Origin: an uncultured Bacilli bacterium
GTDB taxonomy: Bacteria > Bacillota_I > Bacilli_A > RF39 > UBA660
NCBI GenBank assembly: GCA_934162285.1
Contig: CAKPHY010000016.1
Span: forward strand, 1 to 34,514
Length of the DNA: 34,514 nucleotides
Reading direction: 5' to 3'
The first letter of the stretch is position 1; each line of letters starts with the position of its first letter. This document shows, piece by piece, positions 25,263-34,269 of this stretch. The notes under the pieces were generated by a model. The model had not been told where the DNA came from. It did not search any database and saw only the letters and a program-made list of their open reading frames with translations. The translations under genes were made by a program, and so were the position numbers.

Positions 25263-26561
25263 GTGAAAAAAAATAAATTTATTACTTCAACAATTATCTT
25301 AATAATTGGTAGTATTTTAACGAAATTTATCAACATGGGAATACGCATTTTAGTCTCAAGAGTCATCGGATCTGTTGGAATGGGTGTTTATATGTTGGTA
25401 GTACCTATCTTTTCCCTTTTCATTTCTTTATCCCAAATGGGACTTCCTGTTGCTATTTCAAAATTAGTAAGTGAAAAGCGAAATAACAATAAAAATATTA
25501 TAGCCAGTGCTACAATTACTATCATGGTTTTTAATGTTTTTCTTTTAGCAATCATTTTTTTAACAGCATCTTATATTTCTAATTATTTACTTCAAGATGA
25601 AAGAACTTATAAAGCAATTATTTCTATGGCTTTAGTATTACCATTTATTTCTATTTCTTCTATTTTAAGAGGATATTATTTTGGAAAGCAAAGAATGTTT
25701 CCTCATGTTTTTTCTAATACTATCGAAGATATTATTCGAATGATCCTAATATTCATAGGGTTACCTATCGCTTATAAAAGTGGGCTTGAAAGTGCAATTA
25801 GTTTTATTATATTAACTAACATCGCAAGCGAAAGTGTTTCTATTATAATTTTACTGTTATTTGCACCTAAAGGCTCTAAGTTTAAAGTTGAAGATCTAAA
25901 ACCTAATAAAGAAAATATTAAAAATATCTTTAAAATCGGGATCCCGACAACGGGTAGCCGATTAATAAGCAGTATTGGTGGATGCCTCGAATCAATAATT
26001 TTAACTTTTGTTCTTTTAAAAATGGGTTACTCTAATAATTATATTTTAAGTGAATATGGGATTATTAATGGTTTCATTTTACCAATAGTTTTACTTCCAA
26101 GTTTTTTTAGTGGAGCTATTGCATCATCTTTATTACCAATAGTTTCAGAAGCTTATGTAAATAAAAAATATGACTATATAAAATCTAAATTGAAGCAAGC
26201 TTTAAGTTTTTCTTTCGTTATTGGATTAGTATTTGTAATATTTATTTTAATATTTGGAGATCAAGTTTTATTAATACTTTATAAAACTAAAAGTTCATAC
26301 TTAAAATTAGTAGCTCCTTTTTTTATCATTTATTATTTACAAGCTCCATTAAGTGGTTTTATGCAAGCAATTGGTTTATCTAAAGAAGGGATGTTAGATA
26401 ATTTAGTTGGAATAATAATAAAATTAAGTTTATTATTTATTCTTGGTTTCTTAAAAATAGGTCTTTATAATTTAATAATTGCATTAATTGCTGATATAAC
26501 AATCGTTACATTTCTTCATTTTTATCACATAAAAAAAGATTTAAAAAATAAATCTTTTTAA
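25263..26561 (+). CDS. SpoVB/MurJ-like polysaccharide or lipid II flippase
   Basis: This 432-residue membrane protein of the MOP superfamily has about 12-14 predicted helices, a starting KNKFITSTIILIIGSILTKFINMGIRILVSRVIG, the LPVAISKLVSEK segment near 62 and GIPTTGSRLISSIGG near 225. These match the SpoVB/Wzx/MurJ branch, which flips lipid-linked sugar intermediates across the membrane. In a non-sporulating lineage it may serve in peptidoglycan or surface glycan export. The start is GTG, supported by AAAGGAG seven bases upstream. The intergenic region shared with the comN-like gene is a divergent promoter zone with several TATAAT-like boxes on both strands. Its 3' end overlaps the convergent SpoIID-domain gene by 4 bp. 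Confidence 0.8.
   Translation: MKKNKFITSTIILIIGSILTKFINMGIRILVSRVIGSVGMGVYMLVVPIFSLFISLSQMGLPVAISKLVSEKRNNNKNIIASATITIMVFNVFLLAIIFLTASYISNYLLQDERTYKAIISMALVLPFISISSILRGYYFGKQRMFPHVFSNTIEDIIRMILIFIGLPIAYKSGLESAISFIILTNIASESVSIIILLLFAPKGSKFKVEDLKPNKENIKNIFKIGIPTTGSRLISSIGGCLESIILTFVLLKMGYSNNYILSEYGIINGFILPIVLLPSFFSGAIASSLLPIVSEAYVNKKYDYIKSKLKQALSFSFVIGLVFVIFILIFGDQVLLILYKTKSSYLKLVAPFFIIYYLQAPLSGFMQAIGLSKEGMLDNLVGIIIKLSLLFILGFLKIGLYNLIIALIADITIVTFLHFYHIKKDLKNKSF
26533..26559. terminator. bidirectional terminator between convergent genes
   Basis: Perfect 10-bp inverted repeat AAAAAGATTT/AAATCTTTTT with a 7-base loop. It lies inside the last codons of the flippase gene and reaches the stop of the convergent gene. 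Poly-A and poly-T arms suit both directions. Confidence 0.7.
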
Positions 26562-28636
26562 TAATGTTCTATTTTCATATCTGGATAAGCTTGAGTATAT
26601 TTTTTAATAATATCTAAAGCTGTTAAGCTTGGATCACTATTAGCCATCTCTTCGGCTTTATTAGGACACATTATGCTATCACTTGTATAGTTATTGCAAA
26701 CATAGTACCCTACACTTGCTAAAGTGCCATCGCCCTTTTTAATAACTAAGCCTCTGGTCTCATCGATTGCACGTTTTAAAAGTTCTAATTTAGCACCGGT
26801 TGCTGGGCGTTTATAAACCGAAACATTACGTTTATTATAACCAACAGATGACATTGATGAAGGCCATGCTGAATTATTAACATGATATGTTTCTTGAGTT
26901 ACATTTTTAGTACCAGGAAAAGTCGTTACACGGTTAGCACATGTATCAGCATCATAATATGGTTTATCACCAGCTTTTTTAACTTTACTAAGCGAGTATT
27001 CAATACATAAATCAAACATTCTTTGAGTTTGATATCGATAGCAACCTTTTTCATAATCACACCAGTTTTGATCACTAGAACATGTTTTTAAAGAAAGTGT
27101 TGTGCCTTGAGTCCAACCACCTCTTCTAAGAGAATAAGTTCGAGCAAATATTACAAATGCTTTAACATATTCAAAGCTGTCCGATGAAGAAGGATCTTCT
27201 TCTGCTAATAGCACTCCCATTAAATAATCTTCTAATTCTTTAGTTGTGATTTGATTATCGCCAAAACATTCTTTAATGCTTACTGTATATCGTGAATTTC
27301 CAGTACTTGGAGTTGGTAACGTATCATTTTTAACAATTGAGCAAGTAAGTGTAGTTTGATTACTTGCAACATCTTCAACAAGAACTTTAACACTTTCACC
27401 CTTAACAGTTGCATTAAAATAATTATCAGTAATTAATCCACTCTCTTTACCATTAATGATATAATTATAACCTTTAATACCTTTGTTATCACTAGCATTT
27501 ACTTCAACTTTAGTACTACTAACATTTATTGTTGCTGTACATGTTCCTGTTGGTGGTGTGTTATCAATATTATTTATTTCAACTTCTTTAATAAATTCAT
27601 TACCATAAATATCATAGATTTTAATGGTATAAGTACCATTATTACTTGCTTTAAATGTAATAGTTTTAAATACTGATTTTTCACCAGTTGGTAAAATTAA
27701 ATAATTAAATTCATTTCCCACTACTGTTATAGTTACAACCGTTTCTTTATTAATATCCTGATTAGCAACACTAACATCTATACTTAAATCAGCTTTTCTA
27801 GCTACAACTTTGACTGTTCTAACAACACTTATCGAACGACCACGAGTATTAGTTACTTTATAAGTAATTGTATATGTTCCTACCTTAGTAGTATCAACTT
27901 TTCCAGTAACTTCCACATTTCTACTGATTTTGCCATCTTTATAATCGACAGCTTTATAACCTGGTTCTTTATATTTTTCATTTAAATAAATAACCATGTT
28001 TTTGTCACCCAAAAGAGTAATTGTTGGTACATCTACAGATTCAATACCACTAATACTAAGAGTTTTATCGTTTTTGGTTACAATAATCTTGCGATATAAA
28101 GTTTCTTTTAATTCTTCTCCAACATAAGCTTTATAAGTTTTAGTATAGATACCAGGTTCTGTTCCAACTTCACCACTTATTACAACACCGGCATCTTTTT
28201 TCAAGATATAAAGAGGATCATTAAAAACTTCTCCTGCCGTAATTATAACAACAGCATCACCTTTTAATTCAATATATTTTTCTTTATTGCTTACAACATT
28301 ACTTTTGTAATCCGGACACTCTAAATAAGCTTTTGCTTCTAATTTACCATTAGTATTACTAACTATTACCCCACTAGCCTTACTACATAGTTCAATTCCA
28401 TCAAGATCGCCCATTATTTTATTGATTTCAACGAATGTTTCCCCAGCTACGACTACGTTATTATTTTTTACATAAGCTAAAGCATTTTTTTCAAGCTCTG
28501 ATTCAATATTTTTATATGGTGATCCTGTATTTTTAAATACAATTACCAATATAATAATTATAGGAATAACTAAGAAACCATACTTTAAATACTTTCTATA
28601 TTTATCTAATTTATCTTGAAAATCAAATGAATTCAT
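26558..28636 (-). CDS. membrane-anchored exported protein with Ig-like (DUF5011-type) and SpoIID/LytB domains
   Basis: The 692-residue protein has a short charged cytoplasmic N terminus, one membrane helix (about 19-36) and a large outside region. A DUF5011-type Ig-like domain lies around 205-275 (YLNEKYKEPGYKAVDY ... VGTYTITYKVTN), followed by further beta-sandwich stretches. The C-terminal part, from about 450, matches SpoIID/LytB: LEDYLMGVLLAEEDPSS, then KAFVIFARTYSL. SpoIID is a peptidoglycan lytic transglycosylase; here the domain may remodel wall glycan outside sporulation. Several cysteines in the C-terminal half suggest disulphides. The gene converges on the flippase gene and has a clear promoter at 28658-28686. 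Confidence 0.75.
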   Translation of the reverse strand: MNSFDFQDKLDKYRKYLKYGFLVIPIIIILVIVFKNTGSPYKNIESELEKNALAYVKNNNVVVAGETFVEINKIMGDLDGIELCSKASGVIVSNTNGKLEAKAYLECPDYKSNVVSNKEKYIELKGDAVVIITAGEVFNDPLYILKKDAGVVISGEVGTEPGIYTKTYKAYVGEELKETLYRKIIVTKNDKTLSISGIESVDVPTITLLGDKNMVIYLNEKYKEPGYKAVDYKDGKISRNVEVTGKVDTTKVGTYTITYKVTNTRGRSISVVRTVKVVARKADLSIDVSVANQDINKETVVTITVVGNEFNYLILPTGEKSVFKTITFKASNNGTYTIKIYDIYGNEFIKEVEINNIDNTPPTGTCTATINVSSTKVEVNASDNKGIKGYNYIINGKESGLITDNYFNATVKGESVKVLVEDVASNQTTLTCSIVKNDTLPTPSTGNSRYTVSIKECFGDNQITTKELEDYLMGVLLAEEDPSSSDSFEYVKAFVIFARTYSLRRGGWTQGTTLSLKTCSSDQNWCDYEKGCYRYQTQRMFDLCIEYSLSKVKKAGDKPYYDADTCANRVTTFPGTKNVTQETYHVNNSAWPSSMSSVGYNKRNVSVYKRPATGAKLELLKRAIDETRGLVIKKGDGTLASVGYYVCNNYTSDSIMCPNKAEEMANSDPSLTALDIIKKYTQAYPDMKIEHY

Positions 28637-28657
28637 CCTATCACTTACCTTACATCA

Positions 28658-28686
28658 ATTATAACAATTTTTTCTATTGAAGTAAA
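28658..28686 (-). promoter_or_regulatory. promoter of the SpoIID-domain gene
   Basis: Minus-strand TTTACT (28686-28681), 17-bp spacer, TATAAT (28663-28658), about 22 bases upstream of the ATG. Confidence 0.6.
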
Positions 28687-28811
28687 TAATAGAAGTTTCA
28701 TTTCGATTTTAATGAAAATCAAAAAAATAAATTTAATTTTGATCCTCTTTGATTTTTTATACTAATAAATTCAACTTTAAAATTAAGTTTTATCTGAGAT
28801 TAGTAGTAATA

Positions 28812-29126
28812 TTATAAATTTATATATCGTTTTATTTTGTTTTCATTTCTAAGTTTATCTACCATTTCTTTATGAATTCGATCTTTGATTTCTATATATA
28901 CTGGATTAAAATAATTGTCTAGTTCATTAAATATATCGTATTTTACTTCTAAATCTATTTCTATTTTTTGAAGTTTTTCCAACTCTTCAATTGTAGGCAA
29001 TTTATTTTCTGATTTTTGTAACTTATCAAAAAAATATTTAACTTTATACTCATCATTGCCAAAATCAAATTCATTCATAGAAGTTGTTAAAAATAGTAAC
29101 AAATTATCTAAATTTTTATGAAGCAT
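28812..29126 (-). CDS. uncharacterised protein, 104 residues
   Basis: No family recognised. It is a helical, charged, cytoplasmic-looking protein (EELEKLQKIEIDLEVKYDIF; KEMVDKLRNENKIKR) without cysteines or membrane helices. AGAAGGAG before the ATG supports translation. It stands alone beside the transposase relic, so it may be accessory or recently acquired. Confidence 0.6.
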   Translation of the reverse strand: MLHKNLDNLLLFLTTSMNEFDFGNDEYKVKYFFDKLQKSENKLPTIEELEKLQKIEIDLEVKYDIFNELDNYFNPVYIEIKDRIHKEMVDKLRNENKIKRYINL

Positions 29127-29255
29127 TTATTCTCCTTCTTTTGAAAAAAATTGTATATCTACATTATGTAATTGTCAATATTCAAATTAATGAATAATAA
29201 TTATGTTTATCTTATGATAATACCTTAAGTGTTATCTTCTGAAGTGGAAAAATTG

Positions 29256-29360
29256 ATGAAAATAAATAAAAAAGAAAAATATGAAATTATCAAATAATTA
29301 GTTGATCCCTATGGTAATAAAAAACGAGTTAGTAAAAAACTCGCATTAAATATACTATCT
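29256..29360 (+). pseudogene. N-terminal relic of an IS transposase (ISNCY-like helix-turn-helix)
   Basis: A plus-strand frame reads MKINKKEKYEIIK, an in-frame TAA at 29295-29297, then LVDPYGNKKRVSKKLAL before it runs into the end of pyrH. This matches the N-terminal helix-turn-helix of a transposase type I associate with ISNCY (pattern KEKYE.IK.LVD..GNKKR...KL). The rest of the transposase, and any inverted repeats, are gone. The relic also contains the terminator hairpin of pyrH. Confidence 0.45.
29319..29343 (-). terminator. intrinsic terminator of pyrH
   Basis: Minus-strand stem CGAGTT/AACTCG (29343-29338 with 29330-29325), loop TTTTACT, then six T (29324-29319), 16 bases after the pyrH stop. 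Confidence 0.8.
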
Positions 29361-30045
29361 AATTTGTTATTAAACTTCCTAAATCTGCACCATGTGCTAT
29401 ATCAATTATATCTAATAAATTATTCATTTTAAAAATTCTGATAGGAATATTAGCATTTTTACATATCATAAAAGCTTCTAAATCCATTATTTCTAACTTT
29501 TTTTCAATTACTTCATCAAAAGTAATTTTATTAATTTTTAAAGCATCTTTAACTTTAAAAGGATCAGCATTATATAAGCCATCAGTCTTAGACATTTTCA
29601 AAAGTAAATCAGCATTAATATCACGAGCTGATGAAGCAGCTCCCGAATCGGTTGAATGAGCAGGAAGACCAATACCGCCACCAACAATAACAATATTATC
29701 AGCAATTGCTTCTTTAACTTTTACTTCATCATAAAGTTCAGCACAAGGAATATTAAATCTTGTAAAAACTCTAGCATTACAATTTACTTGTTTTAAAGCT
29801 TCATAAAGAACTAAAGCATTCATTTCAGTACCAAGCATTCCAATATAATCACTTGTATCCGCAGTCATATAAGTATTTGAGCGTCCACGCCAAAAGTTAC
29901 CACCACCAATTACTATCAATAGTCTTATTTTTTCATCATAAACTTTTTTTAAAGACTTAGCTATTTCTAAAGCTTTATTAAAATCTATTCCTTGATTATT
30001 ATCACCAGCTAAAGATTCACCACTTAGTTTTAAAACTATTTTCAT
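29359..30045 (-). CDS. pyrH: UMP kinase
   Basis: The 228-residue amino-acid-kinase-fold protein phosphorylates UMP to UDP. It shows KLSGESLAG at the N terminus, IGGGNFWRGR, the nucleotide-binding IVGGGIGLPAHSTDSGA, and LLLKMSKTDGLYNADP, all standard for bacterial hexameric UMP kinase. The usual downstream partner frr is not here: the gene ends at a terminator next to a transposase relic. GGTAGGAT precedes the ATG. It may be transcribed with the upstream YetF-tail gene, 33 bases away. Confidence 0.95.
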   Translation of the reverse strand: MKIVLKLSGESLAGDNNQGIDFNKALEIAKSLKKVYDEKIRLLIVIGGGNFWRGRSNTYMTADTSDYIGMLGTEMNALVLYEALKQVNCNARVFTRFNIPCAELYDEVKVKEAIADNIVIVGGGIGLPAHSTDSGAASSARDINADLLLKMSKTDGLYNADPFKVKDALKINKITFDEVIEKKLEIMDLEAFMICKNANIPIRIFKMNNLLDIIDIAHGADLGSLITN

Positions 30046-30078
30046 ATCCTACCTCTTTTCATTTTAATAATAGCATAA

Positions 30079-30474
30079 TCAAGTATTTTTAACAATATAA
30101 AAATTGTTATCTAAATAAACTGCATAAAAAATATCTTCTAACTTTAAATGTTTTTCATTTAATATTTTCATTAAAGAAATAATATTTTTATCAGTTTTAT
30201 TTAAAGCATTATAATCGATTTTTCCTTTAGATATAATTACACTTGGTTTATTAGAAATTATTTTTAATTTATTATTAAATAAATAAGCTCTTTTTATTTC
30301 TTTAAAAGAATTTATATCATTTAATTCTAAGTCTTTAATTAAATCTTTTATTCCATAATTAGCATTCAAATTTTTAAAAATTACTTGATTATTTTCAATA
30401 ATAGTTTTTTTATTTTTTAAATAATATTTATAAGATATATAAAGCAAAACAACTAAAATTAAAATATAGATCAT
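30079..30474 (-). CDS. small membrane-anchored protein with a YetF/DUF421 C-terminal-type domain
   Basis: The 131-residue protein has one N-terminal membrane helix (about 2-18). Its C-terminal part PSVIISKGKIDYNALNKTDKNIISLMKILNEK ... DIFYAVYLDNNFYIVK follows the cytoplasmic domain pattern of YetF (P-x-x-I-x-x-G-K-I-x-x-x-x-L, then L..L...I.....V.YA). Full YetF proteins are about 220-290 residues with three or four helices. This is therefore a short variant, or the family's tail alone. Function unknown. Confidence 0.55.
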   Translation of the reverse strand: MIYILILVVLLYISYKYYLKNKKTIIENNQVIFKNLNANYGIKDLIKDLELNDINSFKEIKRAYLFNNKLKIISNKPSVIISKGKIDYNALNKTDKNIISLMKILNEKHLKLEDIFYAVYLDNNFYIVKNT

Positions 30475-30544
30475 TTTATCACCAATTTATATTGATCAAA
30501 TACATATTTTATTATGCAATGAATATATATTAAATGGGATGATT

Positions 30545-30913
30545 ATGAAATATATAGAAAAAATACCTTATGTTCTAAGAAGTGTTTTAATTTTTGCTTT
30601 AGGAGTTATTTTATTAACTCTATTTAACTTTATTGATTTTTTTGGTAATACTTTAACTAATATTTTAATCTACATTTTATTCTTTATTCTACTCACACTA
30701 AATTGTATTAAATTAGCCAAAAAAAGTAAAAATAAAGGTTTAATTGTTGGCATTAAAGTTAGTTCACTTGTCCTTGGAATTTGGATAATTTTTAAACTTA
30801 TTTTAAAAATTAATTTTAATAGTTTTAGTTTTGCTTTTATCATCTTAACTCTTTTAACATCTATTATTGGTGGAATTATGGGTGCTAATATGAAAAAAAG
30901 TTCTAATGTTTAG
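30545..30913 (+). CDS. TIGR04086-family (YrzE-like) membrane protein
   Basis: The 122-residue protein has four predicted membrane helices, with a short Lys-rich loop (KLAKKSKNKG) in the middle and GGIMGANMKK near the end. This arrangement fits TIGR04086, whose B. subtilis member YrzE lies near tgt, as here. I chose ATG 30545 because the ATG two codons earlier directly abuts the GGG that would serve as ribosome binding site. Its end overlaps the convergent tgt gene by 11 bp. Function unknown. Confidence 0.65.
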   Translation: MKYIEKIPYVLRSVLIFALGVILLTLFNFIDFFGNTLTNILIYILFFILLTLNCIKLAKKSKNKGLIVGIKVSSLVLGIWIIFKLILKINFNSFSFAFIILTLLTSIIGGIMGANMKKSSNV

Positions 30914-32027
30914 AACTATATTTTTCCATAAATGATTCTTTAAATTCAAGTAAAGAATCATTTTTTATGGCTTCTCTTAAATCCTCAGTTAATTTTACTA
31001 AGAAACGAATATTGTGAATTGATAAAAGACGACCACCATTAGTTTCATTACAAGTTATTAAATGTCTAATATAAGCTTTAGTAAAATGCTTACAAGTATA
31101 ACAATCACAATCCTCTTCAATCGGACTAAAATCTTCTTTATATTTAGCATTTTTTAAGTTTATTTTGCCATGTCTTGTAAAAGCATTTCCATGACGAGCA
31201 AGACGAGTTGGGTGAACACAATCAAACATATCTACACCACGAATAACACCTTCAATGATATCTATTGGATCGCCTACACCCATTAAATATCTAGGTTTAT
31301 CTAAAGGCAAATAATTAGTTGCATAAGTGATCATTTTATACATTGTATCTTTATCTTCACCAACAGATGTACCACCTATGCTATAACCATCAAAACCCAT
31401 TTTAACAGTTTCTAAAGCACTATATTTTCTTAAATCTTCAAATTCACCACCTTGAACAATTCCAAATAATGATTGTTCAGGATTTTTATGAACATTCTTA
31501 CCTCTTTGATGCCATCTCAAAGTTCTTTCAATAGAATTTTTCATATATTCATGCGTAACTGGATATGGTGGACACTCATCAAAATTCATCGCGATATCAC
31601 TATCTAAATCATTTTGTACTTTAATAGATATCTCCGGTGTTAAAAATAAAGATGAGCCATCAATATGACTTTTAAACTTTACTCCTTCTTCACTTATATC
31701 TTTAGGTTTAGCAAGAGAAAAAACTTGAAAACCACCACAATCAGTTAAAATAGGGCCATCATAATTCATAAATTTATGTAATCCACCCGCTTTTTTTATA
31801 GTTTCAGAACCTGGTCTTAGCCATAAATGATAAGTATTAGCAAGAATTACTCCACATTTATCAGCTTTTAGTTCTTCAGGCATTAAAGTTTTTACGTTAG
31901 CAAGCGTCCCTACTGGCATAAACATTGGAGTTTCAAATTCACCATGATTAGTTTTTAAGATTCCATAACGAGCTTTAGTATTTTTTTCTTCTTTTAATAA
32001 TTCATATTTTATTTTCAATTTAATCAC
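30903..32027 (-). CDS. tgt: tRNA-guanine transglycosylase
   Basis: The 374-residue enzyme exchanges guanine 34 for preQ1 in tRNAs with GUN anticodons (Asp, Asn, His, Tyr), the first tRNA step of queuosine synthesis. Evidence: FMPVGTLANVKTLMPEEL, the active-site DCGGFQVFSLAKP, MNFDECPPYP, GGTSVGED, and the zinc site CDCYTCKHFTKAYIRHLI near the C terminus. Length is normal. The start is GTG at 32027. No ribosome binding site is visible and a TATAAT box lies only about 11 bases upstream, so the mRNA may be nearly leaderless. Confidence 0.95.
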   Translation of the reverse strand: MIKLKIKYELLKEEKNTKARYGILKTNHGEFETPMFMPVGTLANVKTLMPEELKADKCGVILANTYHLWLRPGSETIKKAGGLHKFMNYDGPILTDCGGFQVFSLAKPKDISEEGVKFKSHIDGSSLFLTPEISIKVQNDLDSDIAMNFDECPPYPVTHEYMKNSIERTLRWHQRGKNVHKNPEQSLFGIVQGGEFEDLRKYSALETVKMGFDGYSIGGTSVGEDKDTMYKMITYATNYLPLDKPRYLMGVGDPIDIIEGVIRGVDMFDCVHPTRLARHGNAFTRHGKINLKNAKYKEDFSPIEEDCDCYTCKHFTKAYIRHLITCNETNGGRLLSIHNIRFLVKLTEDLREAIKNDSLLEFKESFMEKYSSKH

Positions 32028-32037
32028 ATCCGCAAGT

Positions 32038-32043
32038 ATTATA
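32038..32043 (-). promoter_or_regulatory. -10 box of tgt
   Basis: Minus-strand TATAAT at 32043-32038 in the context TTTGCTATAATA, the same context as the small-RNA promoter at 3939-3967. The expected start is near 32031, four or so bases before the GTG of tgt. Confidence 0.5.
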
Positions 32044-32103
32044 GCAAATTTTAAAGATAAATAAAAGATTAAAAAACTAGTGTTTATTTAAAATAATATT
32101 TAA

Positions 32104-34257
32104 CTATTTTATTGTAATAATATACGGATCATTTTCCGTTCCTGTACCACTTGCATATAAAACATTAGGCTTTAAATTAATGACAGGTCTAATGCCATGA
32201 TTACCATTGTAAGCAGTCCAGTTACCATCGTTATCGATGATCCATGTTCGAGCAACTGCATTATAGTTACTGAAAACACATGGAGACATTGTCCAATATG
32301 TTGTTCCTGTATATAAATAATATTTTGGATTTATTAAACTATTCTTTCCACCAGCATAAGCAGCTTCATCTATTGTAATTAATCCTATTGGATAAATTAG
32401 CACATTATTGCCAGAGCCACTTGCTTTTACTATACTTGTTGCCCCACTCATTTTTAAAGTAAAACCATCATTACTTAAATTAAGACATTTAAAACTAGGA
32501 TTTTTATTGGTTACATTTCTTGTATAAGATCCATAGTTGTATGAATTATTTCCAGACGCTAATGGAAAAGTACTACTATTCGATGTTCTATCATTACAAA
32601 ATATTTCATCTGATAAATAACTCTCAAGTAAGTTATTATTAGCATCAGTTTTATTTAAAATATTACTTGCATACCATGTATCAACTTGAGTTTTTATATT
32701 ACTATCTTTTACATTTGTATTCGCTGTGGTTGCATCTTTCGAAAATAAACCATGATATTTTACTTTGGCATTAGTTGGCTGATCTTTTACTGTACCAACA
32801 ATTTCAGAAACAATCGGACATGTAACATATACACTCGTGGTACCATCACTATTATTATGTAAAACAGGAGTTCCATATGACCAACATGTATATTTATAAT
32901 TACTTTTATAGACGTATTGGTCCAAATAAACTCCCGGATCACTAGTACTGTAATTGCCAGATGTCGTTGCTAAAGTATTCCAATTGCTCTGAACACAATC
33001 AATACCACTATCTCCATCATTTCCAAGAGCTTTACACTTCAATGTACATGCTCCACTATCATCATCACTACCAGTAAAACAATCTGTACTTGGATCAAAA
33101 TTTTTAAAAAAATAATAATTTATCGCATTACTGATATTTGAAAATGTAGGAAAATAATTTAATTTCCATCCACCAGCATCTGTATTACTTGAACCAACAC
33201 TTATATTAGGATATGTAGCTATTTCTTTTTCAGGATTATACATATATCCTACATATGTATTTCCATACATACTATTTGTATATGTGGTAGTTATGATATC
33301 ATTCGTTAACCCTGTTACATCTGCTGTAGTAGCTGTTTTTGATGATGTATCTCCAAACGTTGTTTTTCCTATTTGGGCATTAGACCCTGTATGATTAGTT
33401 GCACTTTTTAAGCCAGAATAAATCATTCTAATACTACCATCACCATTTATTCTAATAATTCTCCATAAAAAATTACCAAATGAGACCCAATTGTTTTGTA
33501 CATCACCTCGATAATAATAAGTAAAATTATCTTTTGCCACATTATCTTCATATGTTGTATAATCATCTTCACCTTTATATATTCCAGGATTAGAACTTGA
33601 TGTCCCTACAACTTGATATGAGTATACATATCCTTGTTTAAATCTGTAATAATTATACAATAAGTAAGGTTCTTCTGTAAACAAGTATAGATTTGTACAG
33701 TTTCCTATTTCCTTTTCATTTAAACATGTATATTTATATATTCCATTTTCCATATCTGCTGCCGTTGTTATTAAGTCATTCATATTACCTACTTGGGAAT
33801 CAGTATAGGTATAATATCCTGTCGATGTATTAAATTTTATTTTAGTTATATCCGTATCATCTACATCAAATTCAGTTATCAATTTATTTTCTATTACATA
33901 AGTGAATCTATTTATATTAGTATATGTGATAGATGTTGCATTAGTTTTATTTTCTATATTAGTATAAGTTGTCTTAGGAATATAAACTCCAATTGGTTCA
34001 ACGTTAGCAAAATTAACAGAATTTGATCTTAATGATATTGTGTTCAAGGCATCATTTAATTCTTGTTGACTATCATTTCTTATTAGACATTCCTTAAAAG
34101 ATGTAATATTTTTACTTTTACAATAACCAACCTCTGCCGTTGCGATCGTACCAATTTTGGTAACTGTTTTAGTATATCTTCCATATGTATTTGCTATGTT
34201 TAATGAGAACAAAGTAAATATAACTATACCTAATATAATATAACTTCTATCTTTCAA
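32104..34257 (-). CDS. secreted surface protein with SipW-type leader
   Basis: The 717-residue protein begins with one hydrophobic helix (about 7-24) followed by NTYGRYTKTVTKIGTIATAEVG, like the leaders of SipW-processed TasA/camelysin-type proteins in Firmicutes. The mature part is Ser/Thr/Asn/Tyr-rich with many scattered cysteines (for example CFTGSDDDSGACTLKCK) that could form disulphides. The end GIRPVINLKPNVLYASGTGTENDPYII is a common closing motif of large surface proteins in gut Firmicutes. It probably acts as a matrix or adhesion protein, but no enzymatic domain is visible. It starts with TTG at 34257, seven bases after GGAGGG, and follows the partial gene by 12 bases, so both share a transcript. 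Confidence 0.7.
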   Translation of the reverse strand: MKDRSYIILGIVIFTLFSLNIANTYGRYTKTVTKIGTIATAEVGYCKSKNITSFKECLIRNDSQQELNDALNTISLRSNSVNFANVEPIGVYIPKTTYTNIENKTNATSITYTNINRFTYVIENKLITEFDVDDTDITKIKFNTSTGYYTYTDSQVGNMNDLITTAADMENGIYKYTCLNEKEIGNCTNLYLFTEEPYLLYNYYRFKQGYVYSYQVVGTSSSNPGIYKGEDDYTTYEDNVAKDNFTYYYRGDVQNNWVSFGNFLWRIIRINGDGSIRMIYSGLKSATNHTGSNAQIGKTTFGDTSSKTATTADVTGLTNDIITTTYTNSMYGNTYVGYMYNPEKEIATYPNISVGSSNTDAGGWKLNYFPTFSNISNAINYYFFKNFDPSTDCFTGSDDDSGACTLKCKALGNDGDSGIDCVQSNWNTLATTSGNYSTSDPGVYLDQYVYKSNYKYTCWSYGTPVLHNNSDGTTSVYVTCPIVSEIVGTVKDQPTNAKVKYHGLFSKDATTANTNVKDSNIKTQVDTWYASNILNKTDANNNLLESYLSDEIFCNDRTSNSSTFPLASGNNSYNYGSYTRNVTNKNPSFKCLNLSNDGFTLKMSGATSIVKASGSGNNVLIYPIGLITIDEAAYAGGKNSLINPKYYLYTGTTYWTMSPCVFSNYNAVARTWIIDNDGNWTAYNGNHGIRPVINLKPNVLYASGTGTENDPYIITIK

Positions 34258-34269
34258 TCTTAATCCCTC

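Noticed and set aside
28700..28770. AT-rich imperfect repeats ATCAAAA...TTTTGAT and TTTGATTTTT
   Set aside because: Several weak alternative pairings and no clean stem followed by a T tract; could be a terminator for 28812-29126 but not supportable.
33793..34026. Plus-strand 77-codon frame rich in Ile, Ser and Cys
   Set aside because: Antisense to the surface protein; composition typical of a reverse-strand shadow.
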